A stretch of DNA of 53,320 nucleotides from Paenibacillus senegalensis JC66 (GCF_000285515.1 NZ_HE610958.1:379549-432868); one strand, 5' to 3'; numbered from the stretch's first letter, positions 17,961 to 27,301 are shown. Notes: generated from the sequence alone by a model not told the origin. Numbers and translations: made by a program.

Positions 17961-17994
17961 TCGCAGCGATTCTCTGCGGTTTTTCGCATACATC
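17961..17994 (-). repeat. fragment of the hairpin repeat element
   Basis: GCGGTTTTTCGCATACAT preceded by GCAGCGAT matches the hairpin module repeated at 49289-49402 and near 21099. On the minus strand it reads ATG TAT GCG AAA and creates the false N-terminus MYAKNR for the gene below. The left arm of the hairpin is degraded (TCTCTGCGG). Confidence 0.65.
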
Positions 17995-18020
17995 TTGTCT
18001 CAGAGCACGAGGCTGTAGTA

Positions 18021-19106
18021 TTATTCCCACTTGAAAGTCAAGCTGGCAGCCGCAAAAGCGGCAATAAGCCAGCCTGTAAGCAGCAGCACATCGCCGGCAA
18101 TATCCCCTAATCCTGCACCTACATTCATCACTTGTCTCATCCCCGTAGACAAGTGGGCGATAGGCAGCAGCTTGACGATTGGCTGTAAGAAGTCAGGCAT
18201 GTTGGAAATCGGAAAAAAGACACCGCCCAAAAACAAAAGCGGAAAAGATACAAAGCCGGCAATCGGTCCGGCGCTTTCCGGAGTTTTGGCCAAACCGGCA
18301 ATAATGAAGCCAATCGACATAAACGCCAAAGTACCAAGCACGACCAGGAATATGAGCAGCAGCCACGATCCCCTCATCTGAGTGCCAAACACCCCTTGAG
18401 CTATCAATAGCACGATGACAGCCTGCAGGCCATTCAGCAGCAGCCTGGCAGTAATTTGAGCAGCTATAAAAGAGGAGGCTTTCAGCGGAGTGCTCTGCAT
18501 CCTGCGTAAGATGCCCCTCTCCCGCCAGGAGGCAATTTGTCCGGCAACGCCATTCAGGTTGTTATTCATGATCATCATCGCCACGATCCCCGGCACCAGA
18601 AAATCAATGTAGCCCAGGTTCAGGGACTCCACTCCCTGGGCTTGCACCGTAATGGCCGGCGTATATCCAACCGCTTCCTTGGACAAGGCATCGGCTGCCT
18701 GCACAACCAGCGTGACCGCCAAATCAGATACGGTCCGATTGGTTTCGTTGGTATAGAGCTGTATCTGCGCGGCTAGAGAAGCCATATCATCCTCCAGGCC
18801 GGCGGGAAGCAGTACAACCAGTTCAATGTCGCCCTTTTTTAACTGCTCCAGAGCAGCTTCCACATCGTCAGCAGCCTCCATTTGTAAAGCCGAGTTCTGC
18901 AGCAGAGATTGTGATATTTTAGCCGAAGCCTCGCTTCGATCCTGGTCAATCAGCAGCCCGTTCAGGGAGATTCCATTGCCGCCGCCCATAAACGAGCCGA
19001 GTACAAGCATAAAAAACACCGGAAAACCAAGCGACCAGAACAACACTTGCTTGTTGCGGGCAAACAGCCTGAGCTGAGCCAAGGTTAACTGCCAGTAAGC
19101 CTTCAT
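18021..19106 (-). CDS. ABC-2 type transporter permease, 361 aa
   Basis: The membrane half of an ABC-2 exporter (DrrB/LnrM-like). An N-terminal helix (QVLFWSLGFPVFFMLVLG) precedes a large extracytoplasmic domain (about 45-165). Five more helices lie in the C-terminal half, including PIAGFVSFPLLFLGGVFFPISNMP, the typical ABC2_membrane segment. Its ATG overlaps the ATPase stop by four bases (19103-19106), so the two are translated together. The likely role is efflux of a hydrophobic or antibiotic compound, or lipid handling. The substrate is unknown. Confidence 0.9.
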   Translation of the reverse strand: MKAYWQLTLAQLRLFARNKQVLFWSLGFPVFFMLVLGSFMGGGNGISLNGLLIDQDRSEASAKISQSLLQNSALQMEAADDVEAALEQLKKGDIELVVLLPAGLEDDMASLAAQIQLYTNETNRTVSDLAVTLVVQAADALSKEAVGYTPAITVQAQGVESLNLGYIDFLVPGIVAMMIMNNNLNGVAGQIASWRERGILRRMQSTPLKASSFIAAQITARLLLNGLQAVIVLLIAQGVFGTQMRGSWLLLIFLVVLGTLAFMSIGFIIAGLAKTPESAGPIAGFVSFPLLFLGGVFFPISNMPDFLQPIVKLLPIAHLSTGMRQVMNVGAGLGDIAGDVLLLTGWLIAAFAAASLTFKWE

Positions 19107-20110
19107 TCGTCTCTCAAGCCCCTTCCCGTCATATGGATAAAGACATCCTCAAGCGTAGCCGTGCGGGTGCGAAGATCAGTAAAAGTTGTTCCTCTACTAT
19201 CCATTAGTGCGATAAATGCTGTGAGGGAGACCTGCAGATCTTCGGTATAAAGCACGTAATTATCCTTGCGCAGCTCTGCCCGGCTAACGGCAGGCAGCCC
19301 GTTGAGCTGCTCCAGAAGCTCCGCCGCCCCTGCGAAAGAGCTAGGTGAGGCCTCCACTGAAGCGACTGGAGGTTCTTCATGTCCGATGCGAAATTCAATT
19401 GCATTTTGCAGAGCCAGATTGCGCGTTAGCTGTCTTGGGGTATCCAGCGCAACAATCTCTCCCTTATCCATCAGGCAGATTCGATCTGCCAGCAGTTCAG
19501 CTTCATCCATATAATGAGTGCTGAGGACAATCGTTTTGCCTTGATCGCGCAGCTGCAAAATAATATCCCACAGCGTTCGTCTGGCCTGCGGATCCAGCCC
19601 GGTTGTCGGCTCGTCAAGAAAAATAACCTGCGGGTCATTGACCAGCGCAAGGGCAATGGCGAGCCTCTGCTTTTGTCCGCCGGATAAATGCTTAACCCGG
19701 GCATTCAGCTTCTCCTGTAAGGTGACACTTTCCAGGAGCGGTTTGACAGGAATAGTAGGAACTTGATAAAAGCTTGCATACATTTCTGTAATCTCCTGCA
19801 CCGTCAGCAGATCGAATAAAGAGGTCGATTGCAGTTGAACCCCGATCACCTCTTTAACCTTCGCCAGCTGTGTCCTTGTGTCATAACCGGCTACAATCGC
19901 CGAGCCTTCATCAGGCTGACGCAAGCCTTCTATCATTTCCATCGTCGTCGTTTTTCCCGCCCCGTTGGGACCTAGCAGACCAAAAACCTCTCCTTTGTAT
20001 ACGGTAAAATCAATCCCGTTAACGGCTGTAAAGCTGCCATAGCGCTTGACCAGCCCTTTCACTTCAATCAGAACGGATTGCTGCTCGCCTTTTTTCACAG
20101 CTTCTCCCAC
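19103..20110 (-). CDS. ABC transporter ATP-binding protein of the ABC-2 exporter, 335 aa
   Basis: A complete ABC ATPase: Walker A GLLGPNGAGKTT (about residue 44), signature LSGGQKQRLAIALAL, Walker B VIFLDEPTTGLD, and H-loop STHYMDEAE. It also has the DrrA-type C-terminal extension of about 100 residues, ending in TATLEDVFIHMTGRGLRDE. The start is GTG at 20110, with AGGAGGG six bases upstream. It powers the permease encoded directly downstream. Confidence 0.93.
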   Translation of the reverse strand: MGEAVKKGEQQSVLIEVKGLVKRYGSFTAVNGIDFTVYKGEVFGLLGPNGAGKTTTMEMIEGLRQPDEGSAIVAGYDTRTQLAKVKEVIGVQLQSTSLFDLLTVQEITEMYASFYQVPTIPVKPLLESVTLQEKLNARVKHLSGGQKQRLAIALALVNDPQVIFLDEPTTGLDPQARRTLWDIILQLRDQGKTIVLSTHYMDEAELLADRICLMDKGEIVALDTPRQLTRNLALQNAIEFRIGHEEPPVASVEASPSSFAGAAELLEQLNGLPAVSRAELRKDNYVLYTEDLQVSLTAFIALMDSRGTTFTDLRTRTATLEDVFIHMTGRGLRDE

Positions 20111-20180
20111 TTTCAGCCCTCCTCTTTTCTACGTCTTAGTATATCAATTTAGATAGCCAAATAATAAACCATCGAAATCG

Positions 20181-20750
20181 CTAAATCAGCCCAAGCCCAG
20201 CATCTTCTGCATTTTTCATGCGAATCATGGAGAACGTGCCTAGACCAGAGCGCAAAATATTCTCTCTCAAAGGCTGCAAAGAAGGAGTAATTCTCAGCTC
20301 AATTCCAAGGGAGAGCAGATGGTTATGAAGGTGTGTCATTTTAACTACTTTAACCGGCTTTTGCGTTTCGCAGGAAGTATAATAGCCGGCGTTCGCTTCA
20401 TACAAGTGAAACCTCTGCGGCTCAAACTCATAACGGTAAAGAACTCTACGGGTTAAGGATTCGAACCAGCTGGACTCTATCGCTATAATGCGGGTGCTGC
20501 GGGAATGCCCGAAGAAACGATCCCGGTTCTGCTCACTGGTTGCCTGATCAGCCCAAATACAAATGCGGGGACAGTCACGGGGAAAATAATAATGAGGAGC
20601 ATGAAATTCATCAATTGCTCACACCTGTGCCGGCTCGTCCTGCCTGTAACTTAGTTTCCTTGGCCTAAAAACAGCAATATCCGCTTCCTCGCTGAAATGA
20701 AACAGTCTCAAGCTCTCTTGCCGAGTATCTTCTTGCTTGTTAACCTGCAA
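20181..20750 (-). pseudogene. DUF6886-type gene interrupted by an in-frame UGA
   Basis: Read from TTG at 20750 (AAGGAGG eight bases upstream), one frame stays open for 190 codons except for UGA at codon 44 (20619-20621). Before it: LRLFHFSEEADIAVFRPRKL. After it: AIDEFHAPHYYFPRDCPR, and on to the TAG at 20181. The layout (LFHFSEE.., then V-W-AID..FPRDCPR) matches the DUF6886 family, where the UGA position is normally Trp, so TGG to TGA is the simplest change. Flanking codons on both sides look intact, suggesting a recent lesion or read-through. A shorter product could start only well inside (20405). The function of the family is unknown to me. Confidence 0.7.
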
Positions 20751-21014
20751 AGCACCATCCTCCTTCCGCTTTAGTCATACTTGAATTTCTTATAAGATCC
20801 ACGCCGGAATACCCACTATAGCAGCTATTAGTTTCTACATTAATTTACTTTACCGGTTTTTTTAAATGAAGAACAGCCGGAATATCGGGATGCCGGAATT
20901 GTCAATCAAGAAATCAATCTTTAACAGCGATCGGAGGCCCCCTCTATCCCGCAGTGGTCAACCTCACTCTTCAATCCAAAGCCGGATCTAATTTGTAACC
21001 TGATTTTTGCTATA
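20751..21014. other. intergenic region, no gene seen
   Basis: AT-rich DNA upstream of the DUF6886-type gene. It presumably holds that gene's promoter, but no clear promoter elements were picked out and no reading frame is supported. The hairpin element begins at its far end. Confidence 0.4.
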
Positions 21015-21576
21015 CAACAAAAAACGGGGCGTCCAGTCGCCAGTTTTCACTGGTTTCTGGACAGCCCCATTTCGCCTCGGTCCCGCTGTAGCGGCGATTG
21101 TATGCGGTTTTTCTGTGAAAAACCCCCGCGTATACTCCCCGCATGATGAGCAATTCGGGTAATCGTATCTTAATCACATAACTTGTACGATCATTTCGTC
21201 TAGAACATTGGCTGCAGTTCCTTAATAGCTTAAAGCCCTTGCATTTGTACGATTTGTCATACAAATCTCGGGCAATCGCCCTTCAATCCCATGCATTTGT
21301 ACGATTTGTCATACAAATCTTGGGTAATTGCCCGTCAATCCCCTGTATTTGTACGACGTTTCATACAAATCTCCGGTATTCGCCCTCAATCCTATGCATT
21401 TGTACGACATTTCGTACAAAATGCAGGAAACAAGCCCGCGAACCCTGCCAGCCTTGGCTATTTTCATGCTGGAGTTGTGCCCGAACTGGAGAAGACATGA
21501 CTGTTTTCGCATACACTTTCGCATATAACTTCGCATACACTTTCGCATACACTTTCGCATACACTTTCGCATACAA
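21015..21576 (-). repeat. composite hairpin repeat element, copy B
   Basis: Reading along the minus strand, the parts are in order. First is a 12-bp tandem repeat (about six ACTTTCGCATAC units, 21505-21576). Then comes the conserved block with GCACAACTCCAGCATGAAAA, then four TTTGTA hairpins at 21399-21420, 21348-21369, 21296-21317 and 21244-21265. After these lie a tail with a fifth degenerate hairpin (ATGATCGTACAAGTTATG), a TGTATGCGG-type hairpin (about 21075-21130) and a terminator-like hairpin. Hairpin order and loops agree with copies A and C. Arm mismatches become G-U pairs only in minus-strand RNA. Confidence 0.88.
21019..21068 (-). terminator. nested hairpin with T-run ending element copy B
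   Basis: On minus, CTGTCCAG-type and CTGGACG-type arms flanked by GGGG/CCCC enclose a smaller hairpin (CCAGTGAAAACTGG) and are followed by TTTTTTG. A related CAGTGAAAACTG hairpin stands at 322-335, at the cut end of copy A. It looks like a genuine terminator for a minus-strand RNA. Confidence 0.6.
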
Positions 21577-21688
21577 TCGGGGCCGCTGGCCTCGGGTTAG
21601 CTGCTTGGGGGTTGCTTATTCTAGCTACCGGGCTAAACGGCCATTTGTCGGACAGCCCCGGAACAATCTCGCAACACCTGCCAATCGA

Positions 21689-22732
21689 TTAAGCTTTGGC
21701 ACGCGCCAGTAAATATAAGAAGTACGGGGCGCCAATGACCGCTACGATAATGCCGGTAGGGATTTCCGACGGCTGCAGCAGCCAGCGGGCAATTGTATCC
21801 GCCACAATCATCAGCAGGGCGCCGGCTAAGGCTGAGGCCGGAAGCAGCAGCTGATGCTTCGGTCCTACCAAATGGCGGGCCAGATGCGGGCCGATCAAGC
21901 CGACGAAGCCGATACCTCCGCTAACCGCCACTGCGGAAGCGGCAAGGCCGACCGAGGTTGCCAGTAGCTTGAGCCGTTCCGACTCAACCGGCGTCCCTAG
22001 TCCGGCTGCAATCTGATCCCCCAAATTCAGCGCATCCAGCATCCTGGCCTTAAAGAAGGCATAAGGCAGAAGAAAGAGCGTCCAGGGAAGCAGCGCCAAT
22101 ACATACTTCCAGGTAGTTCCCCAGATGCTGCCCGCCAACCAAGTCGCCACGAATTGATAGCGGTCCGGGTCCAGACGCAGGGTCATGACAATCATCGCAG
22201 CACTAATGCCTGCAGCGACTGCAATTCCGGTTAAGATTAGCCGGGTCGGTGCGATTCCCTCATGCCGCCGGTAGGCAAGGATATAGATTAGACATGCGGT
22301 AGCCCCCGCTCCGGCCAAAGCGAGTACCGGAAGCAGAAAAATCGAGCCAATCCCCGACACCGTGGCGGCCGGTACCAAAGCGATGTACAGCATGACCATA
22401 AGGCCTGCTCCGGCATTAATCCCGAGCAATCCCGGATCGGCTAGAGCATTGCGTGAGATGGCCTGCAAAATACAACCGGAAACCGCCAATCCCGCACCGA
22501 CTAGCAGTGAAATTACAATACGCGGCAGGCGAAACTCAAATAACGTCAAATTCTGATTATGGGTGCCAAGCCCAACTAGCGTTCGCGCCACTTCGGCGGG
22601 AGTCAGCTTGAGGTATCCGGTATTTAAACTGACGATAAACACTGCCGCGATGGATATCGCCAGAATGAGCATAATCCGCAAGCCTCTGGCTGATCTTTTG
22701 CGGTGGTCATCCAGTATAGGAGAAGCTCCCAC
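21689..22732 (-). CDS. iron-siderophore ABC transporter permease, FecCD family (second subunit)
   Basis: A 347-aa FecCD/BtuC-type permease with about nine to ten helices. Family signs are EFRLPRIVISLLVGAGLAVSG, NALADPGLLGINAGAG, GGIGFVGLIGPHLARHLVG (the ATPase-contact region) and the ending PTGIIVAVIGAPYFLYLL. The start is GTG at 22732, with AAGGAGG nine bases upstream, overlapping the stop of the first permease. It forms the channel with that subunit. Two different FecCD proteins in a row are standard for FhuB/FhuG- or FeuB/FeuC-like systems. Confidence 0.93.
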   Translation of the reverse strand: MGASPILDDHRKRSARGLRIMLILAISIAAVFIVSLNTGYLKLTPAEVARTLVGLGTHNQNLTLFEFRLPRIVISLLVGAGLAVSGCILQAISRNALADPGLLGINAGAGLMVMLYIALVPAATVSGIGSIFLLPVLALAGAGATACLIYILAYRRHEGIAPTRLILTGIAVAAGISAAMIVMTLRLDPDRYQFVATWLAGSIWGTTWKYVLALLPWTLFLLPYAFFKARMLDALNLGDQIAAGLGTPVESERLKLLATSVGLAASAVAVSGGIGFVGLIGPHLARHLVGPKHQLLLPASALAGALLMIVADTIARWLLQPSEIPTGIIVAVIGAPYFLYLLARAKA

Positions 22733-23787
22733 TATAAGCTCCTCCTTTCTTTACGCGCGAGATACAGAAAGAACGGCACGCCAAGCAGCGCAATAAGCGC
22801 ACCAAGCGGCGTCTCGTAAGGGGGATTTACCATTCTTGCCGCCAAATCAGAAAGCACCACAAGCAGGCTGCCCAGTACCGCAGAACAAGGAATAATCCAG
22901 CGGTAATCTACGCCGACAAGAAATCTCGTCAGGTGAGGGATCAGCAATCCCACAAAGCCTACCGAGCCGACAACAGCGACCGCAGAGCCCGCCAGGACCA
23001 ACACGATTGTGGTAGCTGCGGCTTTCACCAGGCCTGTCCGTTGGCCCAAGCCGGTGGCAATCTCCTGACCGAGACTTAATAATGTGATCGAGCGGGAAAT
23101 GATAATAGCCGCCAGCAGCGCCCCGCTAATCCAGGGAAGCATCGCATGGATCTGAGGCCATTTGATGCCAGCAGCACCTCCGGCGTACCAGAAGGCGAGA
23201 TCCTGACCGATGCGAAAATACAGGGCAATCCCTTCACTTAAAGCAACGAGCAGCGCACTTACGGCTGCCCCGGCCAGCACCAGCCTGACAGGCGTCAAGC
23301 CCCCCCGCGCCAAGGAGCCGATGCCGAATACCATGCCTGCTCCGATACCAGCCCCAAGAAAGGAATAAAAGATTAATTGGCCATAGGATAATCCGGGAAA
23401 AAAGGCGAAGCAGATGGCCAGCACAAATCCGGCTCCGGCATTGAGCCCAAGCAGGCCGGAATCGGCCATCGGGTTTCGCGTCATCCCCTGCATGATCGCC
23501 CCGGCAACAGCAAAACTGGCCCCTACCATAGCACCGCCCAACACTCTAGGCAGACGAAGCTCCTGAATAATTTGATGCGGGGTTAGATCCGGGTTGAACT
23601 GAAAGACAGCCTGCCATACCGTGGGGATCGAAATATCTGCTGCACCGAAAGAAACGGAAACCGCCATGCCAAGCACTAGGGCGATCAACCCCCCAGCCAA
23701 AATCAAGGATGCGGTCAAGGGCCTTGAGCGCAGTTCGTTTGACGGCGTTTCCGTATCCTCGAACTTTCTAGATGTTACAAGAGACAT
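22732..23787 (-). CDS. iron-siderophore ABC transporter permease, FecCD family (first subunit)
   Basis: A 351-aa permease of the same family as its downstream neighbour. It contains ELRLPRVLGGAMVGASFAVAG, NPMADSGLLGLNAGAGF, SVGFVGLLIPHLTRFLVG and PLGALIALLGVPFFLYLARK. ATG at 23787 follows AAGGAG. It lies between the binding-protein gene and the second permease, so all three are likely co-transcribed from the Fur-boxed promoter at about 24970. Confidence 0.93.
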   Translation of the reverse strand: MSLVTSRKFEDTETPSNELRSRPLTASLILAGGLIALVLGMAVSVSFGAADISIPTVWQAVFQFNPDLTPHQIIQELRLPRVLGGAMVGASFAVAGAIMQGMTRNPMADSGLLGLNAGAGFVLAICFAFFPGLSYGQLIFYSFLGAGIGAGMVFGIGSLARGGLTPVRLVLAGAAVSALLVALSEGIALYFRIGQDLAFWYAGGAAGIKWPQIHAMLPWISGALLAAIIISRSITLLSLGQEIATGLGQRTGLVKAAATTIVLVLAGSAVAVVGSVGFVGLLIPHLTRFLVGVDYRWIIPCSAVLGSLLVVLSDLAARMVNPPYETPLGALIALLGVPFFLYLARKERRSL

Positions 23788-23866
23788 TGGGAAACTCCTT
23801 TTTTACTAGGATCATCTTGCTTGGAATAACAAATCACAGCAGCTAAACGTCAGCTGTTCCTCAACA

Positions 23867-24913
23867 CTATTGGAGAACACTTTCCAGCACATCTTCAATA
23901 ATAAGACGATTGGCAATCGTGCCGGTATAGAGCCAGCTCGCCTGCTGATCGAACTCGTAAACCTGCCCTTTCTTAACAGCAGGCACTGTTTGCCATACGG
24001 GATCGGCAAGCAATTCTTCCTTCGTTACTCCGGAACTGTTGACGACGAAAAGATGATCGGCATCGAGCTCGCTCAGCTTTTCCAACGACAGGGGATTCCA
24101 GTTAGCACTGGCTGATGCTGATATTTCTTCCACTACGGCAGGAACGGTTAGCTCCAGATCGCGGTACAGTACATCTCCGCTGGAAAGATGCTTGCTTACG
24201 ACAAACACACTTTTAGCCGTCACCCATAGCGCAGCTGCGGACTGGTCCCCAATCTTCTCCTGGATTTGATCACGCGATTCCTTGGCGAATATTTCATAAT
24301 CAGCAAGCACTTGGCTAGCTTCCTCTTCTTTATTCAACGCCTTACCGATGAGCATCAGCTCTTCACGCCAATCCGTATTCTGCTCTCCGCCTACTGCGAA
24401 CGTCGGAGCAATTTTTGAATACTGACTATATTTGTCTCCAGCAACCGTTTCCGCGCTGTCAATCAATATCAAATCCGGCTCAAAGCTCATGACGGCTTCA
24501 TAGGGAAGATCATGGGGAATAAGCGGCACGTCCTTCAGCCATTCCTGTAAATATTGTTGCACGGAACCTTCTTTAATCGACCATTGGGCCACAGGCTCCA
24601 CTCCTAGAGCAACCAAATGGTCTTCCATATAGGAGGCAATGACACGCTGCGGTTCAGCAGGAACAGTCATCTCATGACCAAGCGCATCTGTAATGGATCT
24701 TGTATCGCCAGACTCTTGCGGAGTTTGGCTTTCATCTACGCTCCCCTGACCCTGCTCTTCGTTGGGACTAGCGGATGACTCCACCGTTGTAGCGGGTTCC
24801 TCTCCCTGTGCAACAGGCTCTCCTGGCTCTGAAGCACAGCCCGTTATAGCTGCTGCCAAACAAATTGTTCCCAACATGCCTGCGCGCCGCCACCCGAAAT
24901 TTCCCTCTAACAT
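23867..24913 (-). CDS. iron-siderophore ABC transporter substrate-binding lipoprotein
   Basis: A periplasmic-binding-protein type III (FepB/FhuD-like) lipoprotein of 348 aa. The start is the ATG at 24913 (MLEGNFGW), with GGAGGAAGGG upstream. The frame from 25024 runs through the Fur box and is not used. The lipobox is AAAITGCAS (Cys about residue 25). An acidic Ser/Glu linker follows, then the binding domain from DALGHEMTVPAEPQRVIASY to the typical LIIEDVLESVL ending. It captures a ferric siderophore, type unknown, for the two permeases. No ATPase gene is linked. Confidence 0.92.
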   Translation of the reverse strand: MLEGNFGWRRAGMLGTICLAAAITGCASEPGEPVAQGEEPATTVESSASPNEEQGQGSVDESQTPQESGDTRSITDALGHEMTVPAEPQRVIASYMEDHLVALGVEPVAQWSIKEGSVQQYLQEWLKDVPLIPHDLPYEAVMSFEPDLILIDSAETVAGDKYSQYSKIAPTFAVGGEQNTDWREELMLIGKALNKEEEASQVLADYEIFAKESRDQIQEKIGDQSAAALWVTAKSVFVVSKHLSSGDVLYRDLELTVPAVVEEISASASANWNPLSLEKLSELDADHLFVVNSSGVTKEELLADPVWQTVPAVKKGQVYEFDQQASWLYTGTIANRLIIEDVLESVLQ

Positions 24914-24962
24914 GCTAACCCTTCCTCCACTCCGAATGAACCAAGTCCGTCCAATCTTCAAT

Positions 24963-24977
24963 TGATAATGATTATCA
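24963..24977. promoter_or_regulatory. Fur box, perfect 7-1-7
   Basis: TGATAATGATTATCA is a perfect 7-1-7 Fur operator. It lies 50-65 bases upstream of the siderophore-binding gene on the minus strand, so the three-gene importer should be repressed when iron is plentiful. Confidence 0.9.
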
Positions 24978-25347
24978 TATTCAAATTGAGTATAGATAAT
25001 GGTTTGAGAACAGGCAATGGACATTTTCTATTGGCGACATGGACAGTTCCCTTTGCTCCTATTCGACCGGGACAAAATTAACGACCTTCAGTGTAGTTTC
25101 TCTATTTGAAGAGGAAAGTAATAAAAATCAATACATACATGTCCATATAATTCTAGATAATTTACAAAAAATTAATGAAAATCAAACAATAAAACCTTTG
25201 TAATTATTGATTTATTTGAGCATCATCTCTAAAATATAAAACAATACATAATAATAAACATAAATAAATAGTAATAAAGTTAATTGTTAAAAAGGAGTCC
25301 TTGATTAAACCTTTGTCTGCCTGAAGAGAACTGTATAAGAGGGGTGT
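24978..25347. other. divergent AT-rich intergenic region
   Basis: The DNA between the iron operon and the LplB-type operon is strongly AT-rich from 25120 to 25300, in contrast to the genes on both sides. It presumably carries both promoters. No exact -35/-10 pair or cre site could be settled. A short AAAAGGAGTCCTTG at 25290-25303 could start a seven-codon leader, which is weak evidence. Confidence 0.45.
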
Positions 25348-26310
25348 TTGTTGTTGTCTAAATCTACCTTGCAAGAAAGTCCGCTGCTTCACCGGCCTTC
25401 CCGGTTGTCCAAGGCGCTTAAGCCCTACTGGAGGAACTGGGAGCTGTATGTCCTGATTGCGCCCGCAATCGCGTATTTTATTATCTTCGAGTACATTCCG
25501 ATGTACGGACTGCAAATTGCGTTCAAAAATTTTATTGCCACTCAAGGAATTTGGGGAAGCCCCTGGATCGGATTCGATCATTTCGAGCGGTTTTTCAACA
25601 GCTATTTCTTTTGGCGCTTGATTAAGAATACGATCGGCATCAGCTTGTATCAGTTGGCAATAGGGTTCCCGGCTCCGATTATTTTGGCGCTGATGATCAA
25701 CGAGGTGCGGCAAAAACATTTCAAAAGGTTCGTGCAAACGGTTACTTATGCACCGCACTTCTTGTCCACCGTTGTGCTCGTCGGGATGATCTTGATCTTC
25801 TTGTCCCCGTCCACAGGGCTGGTCAACCAGGTGATCAAGTTGTTCGGCGGTGATCCGGTCTTCTTCATGACCGAGCCCGGCTGGTTCAAGTCGATCTATG
25901 TCTGGTCCGGCGTCTGGCAGTCGATGGGATGGAGCTCGATCATTTATTTGGCGGCGCTGGCCGGTATTGATCCGCAGCTGCATGAGGCGGCGAAGGTAGA
26001 TGGGGCGACCCGTCTGCAGCGGATATGGCATGTCAATATTCCCGGAATTATGCCAACGATCGTCATCCTGCTCATCCTGAATTCCGGTTCTTTGATGGCG
26101 GTCGGTTTCGAGAAAGTGTTCCTGATGCAGAACGATCTGAACATGGAGGCTTCAGACGTAATCGCGACTTACGTGTATCGGGCCGGTATTCTTGGCGCCC
26201 AGTACAGCTTCGCGGCGGCAGTCGGCTTGTTCAATTCGATCATTAACTTTATTCTGCTCGTGCTCGTGAACAAAGCGGCGAGACGGCTAAATGAAACCAG
26301 CTTATGGTAA
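25348..26310 (+). CDS. polysaccharide-type ABC transporter permease, LplB family
   Basis: About 318-320 aa; LplB/YtcP-type importers take up oligosaccharides or related polymers in Paenibacillaceae. Visible are ELYVLIAPAIAYFIIFEYIP, MYGLQIAFKNF, and the docking loop EAAKVDGATRLQRIWHVNIP (about residues 212-231). The end is LNFILLVLVNKAARR-like. The start lies in a TTG-TTG-TTG run (25348, 25351 or 25354) after AGAGGGG; the second or third gives better spacing. It is the first gene of the plus-strand unit reaching 32932 and pairs with the next permease. Confidence 0.92.
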   Translation: MLLSKSTLQESPLLHRPSRLSKALKPYWRNWELYVLIAPAIAYFIIFEYIPMYGLQIAFKNFIATQGIWGSPWIGFDHFERFFNSYFFWRLIKNTIGISLYQLAIGFPAPIILALMINEVRQKHFKRFVQTVTYAPHFLSTVVLVGMILIFLSPSTGLVNQVIKLFGGDPVFFMTEPGWFKSIYVWSGVWQSMGWSSIIYLAALAGIDPQLHEAAKVDGATRLQRIWHVNIPGIMPTIVILLILNSGSLMAVGFEKVFLMQNDLNMEASDVIATYVYRAGILGAQYSFAAAVGLFNSIINFILLVLVNKAARRLNETSLW

Positions 26311-26341
26311 ACAGAAAAGAGGAAAAAGGGAGGGTACAACT

Positions 26342-27226
26342 GTGGTAGATAAAAGTCCGGGAGATCGCATATTTGATGCGGTTAACCTGTTTTTGCTCGG
26401 GTTGATTACGGTCGCCGTCCTCTACCCGCTCGTGTTCGTGCTAAGCGCTTCCATCAGTGATCCGTCAGCGGTGATGGGCGGACGGGTATGGCTGTGGCCA
26501 GTGGATATTACGTTTGTGGCGTATGAGAAGATTTTGGCGAACAGCCAGCTTCTGAACGGTTATAAAAATACAATCATCTATACGGTGGTTGGTAGCGCTA
26601 CCAATCTCGTCCTGACGGTTTGCGCAGCCTATCCGCTTTCACGCCGCGACTTTAAGGGGCGCAATGTCATCACCGCCTTGATTGTGTTCACCATGTTCTT
26701 TAGCGGAGGCTTGATTCCGACTTACTTGCTCGTGCAGAGCCTGGGAATCATGAACACCATGTGGGCGCTTATTCTTCCCGGGGCCATCTCGGTCTATAAT
26801 GTGGTCATCATGCGCACGTTCTTCCAATCAAGCATTCCTTACGAAATTCAGGAAGCAGCTTTTATTGACGGCAGCAACAACTTCCAGATTTTGTTCCGCA
26901 TTGTGCTGCCGTTGTCGACGCCGATCATCGCGGTCATGATTTTGTTCTATGCAGTAGGTCACTGGAACGCGTTTTTCAATGCGCTTATTTACTTGTCCGA
27001 TCAGACGAAATACCCGCTTCAACTCGTGCTGCGCGAAATCCTGATCCAGGGCCAAATGACGGGCGTCACCGACCTGTCTGTTGAAACACACGCGAAGCAG
27101 CTGATGGAGACAGAATCGATCAAGTATGCTGTCGTTATCTTCGCCAATCTTCCTGTGTTGATGCTTTACCCGTTCCTGCAGAGATATTTTGTTAAAGGGG
27201 TTATGATCGGGGCTTTAAAAGGTTAG
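26342..27226 (+). CDS. carbohydrate ABC transporter permease, YtcP/LplC family
   Basis: A 295-aa partner permease. The start is put at the GTG at 26342 (MVDKSPGDRIFDAVNL), since AGGGAGGG lies eight bases upstream. The ATG at 26291 overlaps the preceding gene and has no ribosome binding site. Seen are LYPLVFVLSASISDPSAV, typical of LplC, and MFFSGGLIPTYLLVQSLG. The docking loop is EIQEAAFIDGSNNFQILF, and the protein ends PFLQRYFVKGVMIGALKG. With the LplB-type protein it makes the channel. Confidence 0.92.
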   Translation: MVDKSPGDRIFDAVNLFLLGLITVAVLYPLVFVLSASISDPSAVMGGRVWLWPVDITFVAYEKILANSQLLNGYKNTIIYTVVGSATNLVLTVCAAYPLSRRDFKGRNVITALIVFTMFFSGGLIPTYLLVQSLGIMNTMWALILPGAISVYNVVIMRTFFQSSIPYEIQEAAFIDGSNNFQILFRIVLPLSTPIIAVMILFYAVGHWNAFFNALIYLSDQTKYPLQLVLREILIQGQMTGVTDLSVETHAKQLMETESIKYAVVIFANLPVLMLYPFLQRYFVKGVMIGALKG

Positions 27227-27301
27227 AATCCGAGGCTCCGCTTAACAATAAATGACTTCATACAGTTGTGTATGTTGTCTAAACATTTAAGGAGGTCAAA
27301 G

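Noticed and set aside
17862-17993. N-terminal extension of the radical SAM protein
   Set aside because: It is encoded by a repeat fragment; the ribosome binding site and family N-terminus fit 17861.
20619-20621. UGA read as selenocysteine
   Set aside because: The family has Trp there, no SECIS-like hairpin was evident directly after the codon, and the protein is no known selenoprotein.
25204-26031. Minus-strand 275-codon open frame
   Set aside because: It is antisense to the clear LplB-type permease, has a composition unlike any protein family, and has no ribosome binding site.
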